Part shown: in pieces, positions 4,290 to 6,120 of the stretch
Layout of the letters: each line of letters begins with the position of its first letter
Numbering within the stretch: position 1 is the stretch's first letter
Origin: Clostridium sp. CAG:273
GTDB lineage: Bacteria > Bacillota > Clostridia > TANB77 > CAG-508
Length of the DNA: 6,120 nucleotides
Direction: 5' to 3'
NCBI GenBank assembly: GCA_000438355.1
Contig: FR901518.1
Span: forward strand, 1-6,120
Made by a program: the position numbers and the translations under genes
The notes under the pieces: generated by a model
What the model saw: the letters and a program-made list of their open reading frames with translations, nothing else
Told to the model about the DNA's origin: nothing
Database searches by the model: none

Positions 4290-5196
4290 CTTCACTCGCT
4301 GCATTTTCCATTTTATCCAATTTTTCTAACTTTTCTAATTCTTTTAAGTTTTCTTGTTCTTCTTTATTAAGTTCTTTCGATTCAATGTTCTTTATTATCT
4401 TTACTTCTGATGCAGGATATTTTTTATAAAAAGTATCTTCCTCATCCCTAATTTTTACTCTAACAATTTCTTTTAATATCTCTACATTATCAACTGTGCC
4501 TTCCCCGTCTTCTGTTTTTACTATTGCTCCTACTTTAGGAAGTTTATTTAATTTCTCTTCATATGCTTCTTGCTCATATTTTAAACAACACATAAGTCTT
4601 CCACAATTACCGGAGATTTTGGCTGGATTTAATGCAATATTTTGTTCTTTTGCCATTTTTATAGACACTGTATCAAAATTATTTAAAAATGTACAACAAC
4701 ATAATTCTCTTCCACATACACCATTTCCACCAATTCTTCTTACTTGGTCTCTTACTCCTATTTGTCTTAATTCTATCCTTGTTTTGAATATCGAAGCTAA
4801 ATCTTTTACAAGTTCTCTAAAGTCAATTCTACTATCTGCAGTAAAGTAAAATAATAATTTTGCATTATCAAAAGTATATGCTACATCTACTAAACTCATA
4901 TTTAAATTATGACTTTTAATTTTTTCTTCACAGATTTTAAAAGCTTCTTTTTCCTTTTCTTTATTTTCTTGCAAATGTTTTAAATCTTTTCCAGTAGCTA
5001 CTCTTACTATTGGCTTTAAAGATGTTTTAATCTTGTTATTTGCAAGATTTTTATTATTTATTATAACTTCTCCAATTTCTTGTCCCATAGCTGTTTCTAC
5101 AATTACCTTATCTTTTACATTTACATCTATATTCCCAGCATCAAAAAAATATACTTTGCCTGGTCTTTTAAATCTAACCCCTATTATTTTGTTCAT
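4279..5196 (-). CDS. ricT: PSP1-domain protein RicT (YaaT), Y-complex subunit
   Basis: This 305-residue protein belongs to the PSP1 C-terminal domain family. In Bacillus subtilis RicT (YaaT) joins RicA and RicF in the Y-complex, which carries [4Fe-4S] clusters and helps RNase Y mature operon mRNAs; it also affects sporulation, competence and biofilm formation. The N-terminal domain starts with IGVRFKRPGKVYFFDAG. The signature cysteines are Cys161, Cys166-168 (VCGRELCCCTF) and Cys198, Cys203-204 (GNCGRLMCCLKYE). The Lys/Glu/Leu-rich tail (about 273-297) is probably coiled coil and makes the protein some 30 residues longer than my recollection of the Bacillus protein. Start ATG 5196 has GGGAGG (5203-5208) 6 nt upstream. 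It overlaps the end of holB by 23 bases, and the holB-ricT order is the one known from B. subtilis. RicA and RicF are not in the window. Confidence 0.92.
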   Translation of the reverse strand: MNKIIGVRFKRPGKVYFFDAGNIDVNVKDKVIVETAMGQEIGEVIINNKNLANNKIKTSLKPIVRVATGKDLKHLQENKEKEKEAFKICEEKIKSHNLNMSLVDVAYTFDNAKLLFYFTADSRIDFRELVKDLASIFKTRIELRQIGVRDQVRRIGGNGVCGRELCCCTFLNNFDTVSIKMAKEQNIALNPAKISGNCGRLMCCLKYEQEAYEEKLNKLPKVGAIVKTEDGEGTVDNVEILKEIVRVKIRDEEDTFYKKYPASEVKIIKNIESKELNKEEQENLKELEKLEKLDKMENAASEDDI

Positions 5197-6091
5197 TAAA
5201 TTCCTCCCATAACTTTAATAACAAATTATCTATACACATATTATAATTTGCATTTGCTAGCAAATTTTTTTTCGTCTGTTCTACAACATTTATGGAATTT
5301 ATATATGCCATTTTATCTTTTTCTATTAACTTATTATACAATACAACATTTATATAATCTAAAAAATCTAAAATTTCATCCTGTGATTTATAAAGTAAAT
5401 CTGCTGAATTCCAAACCTTAGCTATATCTACTTTGTCTAAATTATTTATAATTTTTTCTACTGTCTCATAGTCTTGTGCCTTGTCCCCAATTGTTAAAGC
5501 TTTTTTTAAACTACCATCACATTGTTCTAATAATGTATTAGACAGTTTACTTGCTCCACAACCTTGTAAATAATTGTTTATTTCTTCATTTGTCAATTTA
5601 GAAAACTCTATTTTTACACATCTTGATTTTACTGTGTTTAATAATTTACTTTCATTTGAAACAATTAAAATAATTATAACATACTCTGGTGGTTCTTCCA
5701 ATGTTTTTAATAAGCAATTTTGTGCTTCTTTTGTCATAAGTTCTGCATCATTTATTATATAAACTTTTTTAGGAGAAATAATTGGCTTTTCTACAACTTT
5801 TTCTTGCATTAAACGTATTTGCTCTATTTTTATACTTTTTCCGTCTTCTGCATTTATTAGCATAAAATCGGTGTGATTTCCACCTTCAAAGCTAATACAT
5901 GATTTGCAACTATTACATGGTTTACTTTCTGAAAGACATAAAAGCATTTTAGCAAAATTAATGGCAAATAATTTTTTGCCTATTCCTTCTCTTCCTGAAA
6001 ATATATAGCTATGTAAGTTTTGGTTTGTTAACGCTACATTTGTTAAATATTCTTTTATTTTTGAATTTCCTATTAAGTTATTAAAATCCAA
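5174..6091 (-). CDS. holB: DNA polymerase III, delta prime subunit (clamp loader)
   Basis: This 305-residue AAA+-fold protein is the delta prime subunit of the clamp loader, which opens the beta sliding clamp and places it on primed DNA. Seen in order: LIGNSKIKEYL at the N-terminus, HSYIFSGREGIGKK (27-40) with a Walker A-like loop, Cys52, 59, 62 and 65 (KPCNSCKSC) of the zinc module followed by NHTDF, a degenerate Walker B region VYIINDAELMT (110-120), LLKTLEEPP (127-135), and SRC (156-158), the conserved sensor/arginine-finger segment. The start is TTG at 6091-6089, with AGGGAG 7 nt upstream; no ATG precedes it in frame within the window, and the family motifs begin right there. TAATAA at 6120-6115 on the minus strand could be the stop of a preceding gene, fitting an operon. 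The last 23 bases overlap ricT. DnaX-type clamp loader subunits share the fold but are longer. Confidence 0.9.
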   Translation of the reverse strand: MDFNNLIGNSKIKEYLTNVALTNQNLHSYIFSGREGIGKKLFAINFAKMLLCLSESKPCNSCKSCISFEGGNHTDFMLINAEDGKSIKIEQIRLMQEKVVEKPIISPKKVYIINDAELMTKEAQNCLLKTLEEPPEYVIIILIVSNESKLLNTVKSRCVKIEFSKLTNEEINNYLQGCGASKLSNTLLEQCDGSLKKALTIGDKAQDYETVEKIINNLDKVDIAKVWNSADLLYKSQDEILDFLDYINVVLYNKLIEKDKMAYINSINVVEQTKKNLLANANYNMCIDNLLLKLWEEFNEQNNRG

Positions 6092-6120
6092 ACCTTCTCT
6101 CCCTTTTTTACAATTTATTA

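Noticed and set aside
4496..4849. Plus-strand open frame of 117 codons within ricT
   Set aside because: Antisense to the conserved cysteine region of ricT; no family resemblance.

Overview
The window comes from an A+T-rich (about 70% by eye), low-GC Firmicute, most likely an anaerobic member of the Clostridia. The evidence is AGGAGG-type ribosome binding sites, a ferredoxin-dependent oxoacid oxidoreductase, a clostridial-type 2[4Fe-4S] ferredoxin, the holB-ricT gene pair known from Bacillus/Clostridium chromosomes, and a prepilin start of a kind common in uncultured Clostridia. The species cannot be named from the sequence.

Layout. Bases 1-85 (minus strand) hold the first 28 codons of a prepilin-like gene that runs off the left edge. 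Bases 86-628 have no convincing gene. They do hold terminator-like hairpins, a (TG)10 microsatellite, an 11-bp inverted repeat and two very short minus-strand frames with ribosome binding sites. Bases 629-3784 form one complete plus-strand operon: a near-consensus sigma-A promoter (TTGACA-17-TATACT), a probable Rex operator at the transcription start, then the gamma, delta, alpha and beta genes of a four-subunit pyruvate:ferredoxin oxidoreductase, and a long A+T-rich hairpin terminator. Bases 3858-3905 hold a second, bidirectional-looking hairpin that ends the converging minus-strand unit. That unit reads, in transcription order, holB (DNA polymerase III delta prime, TTG start), ricT (PSP1-domain protein of the Y-complex) and a small 2[4Fe-4S] ferredoxin.

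How the genes fit together. The oxidoreductase converts pyruvate and CoA to acetyl-CoA and CO2 and passes electrons to ferredoxin. A ferredoxin able to accept them is encoded tail-to-tail with the operon. A Rex-type operator would tie por expression to the NADH/NAD+ ratio. holB and ricT are housekeeping genes (clamp loading; mRNA maturation). Their link to the ferredoxin is positional, although RicT belongs to a family in which the Y-complex carries Fe-S clusters.

I found no obviously new defence or mobile system. The least explained stretch is 181-490, with the slippage-prone repeat inside a short frame, competing hairpins and a tiny leader-like frame. It is the best place to look for something undescribed, but the evidence there is weak.
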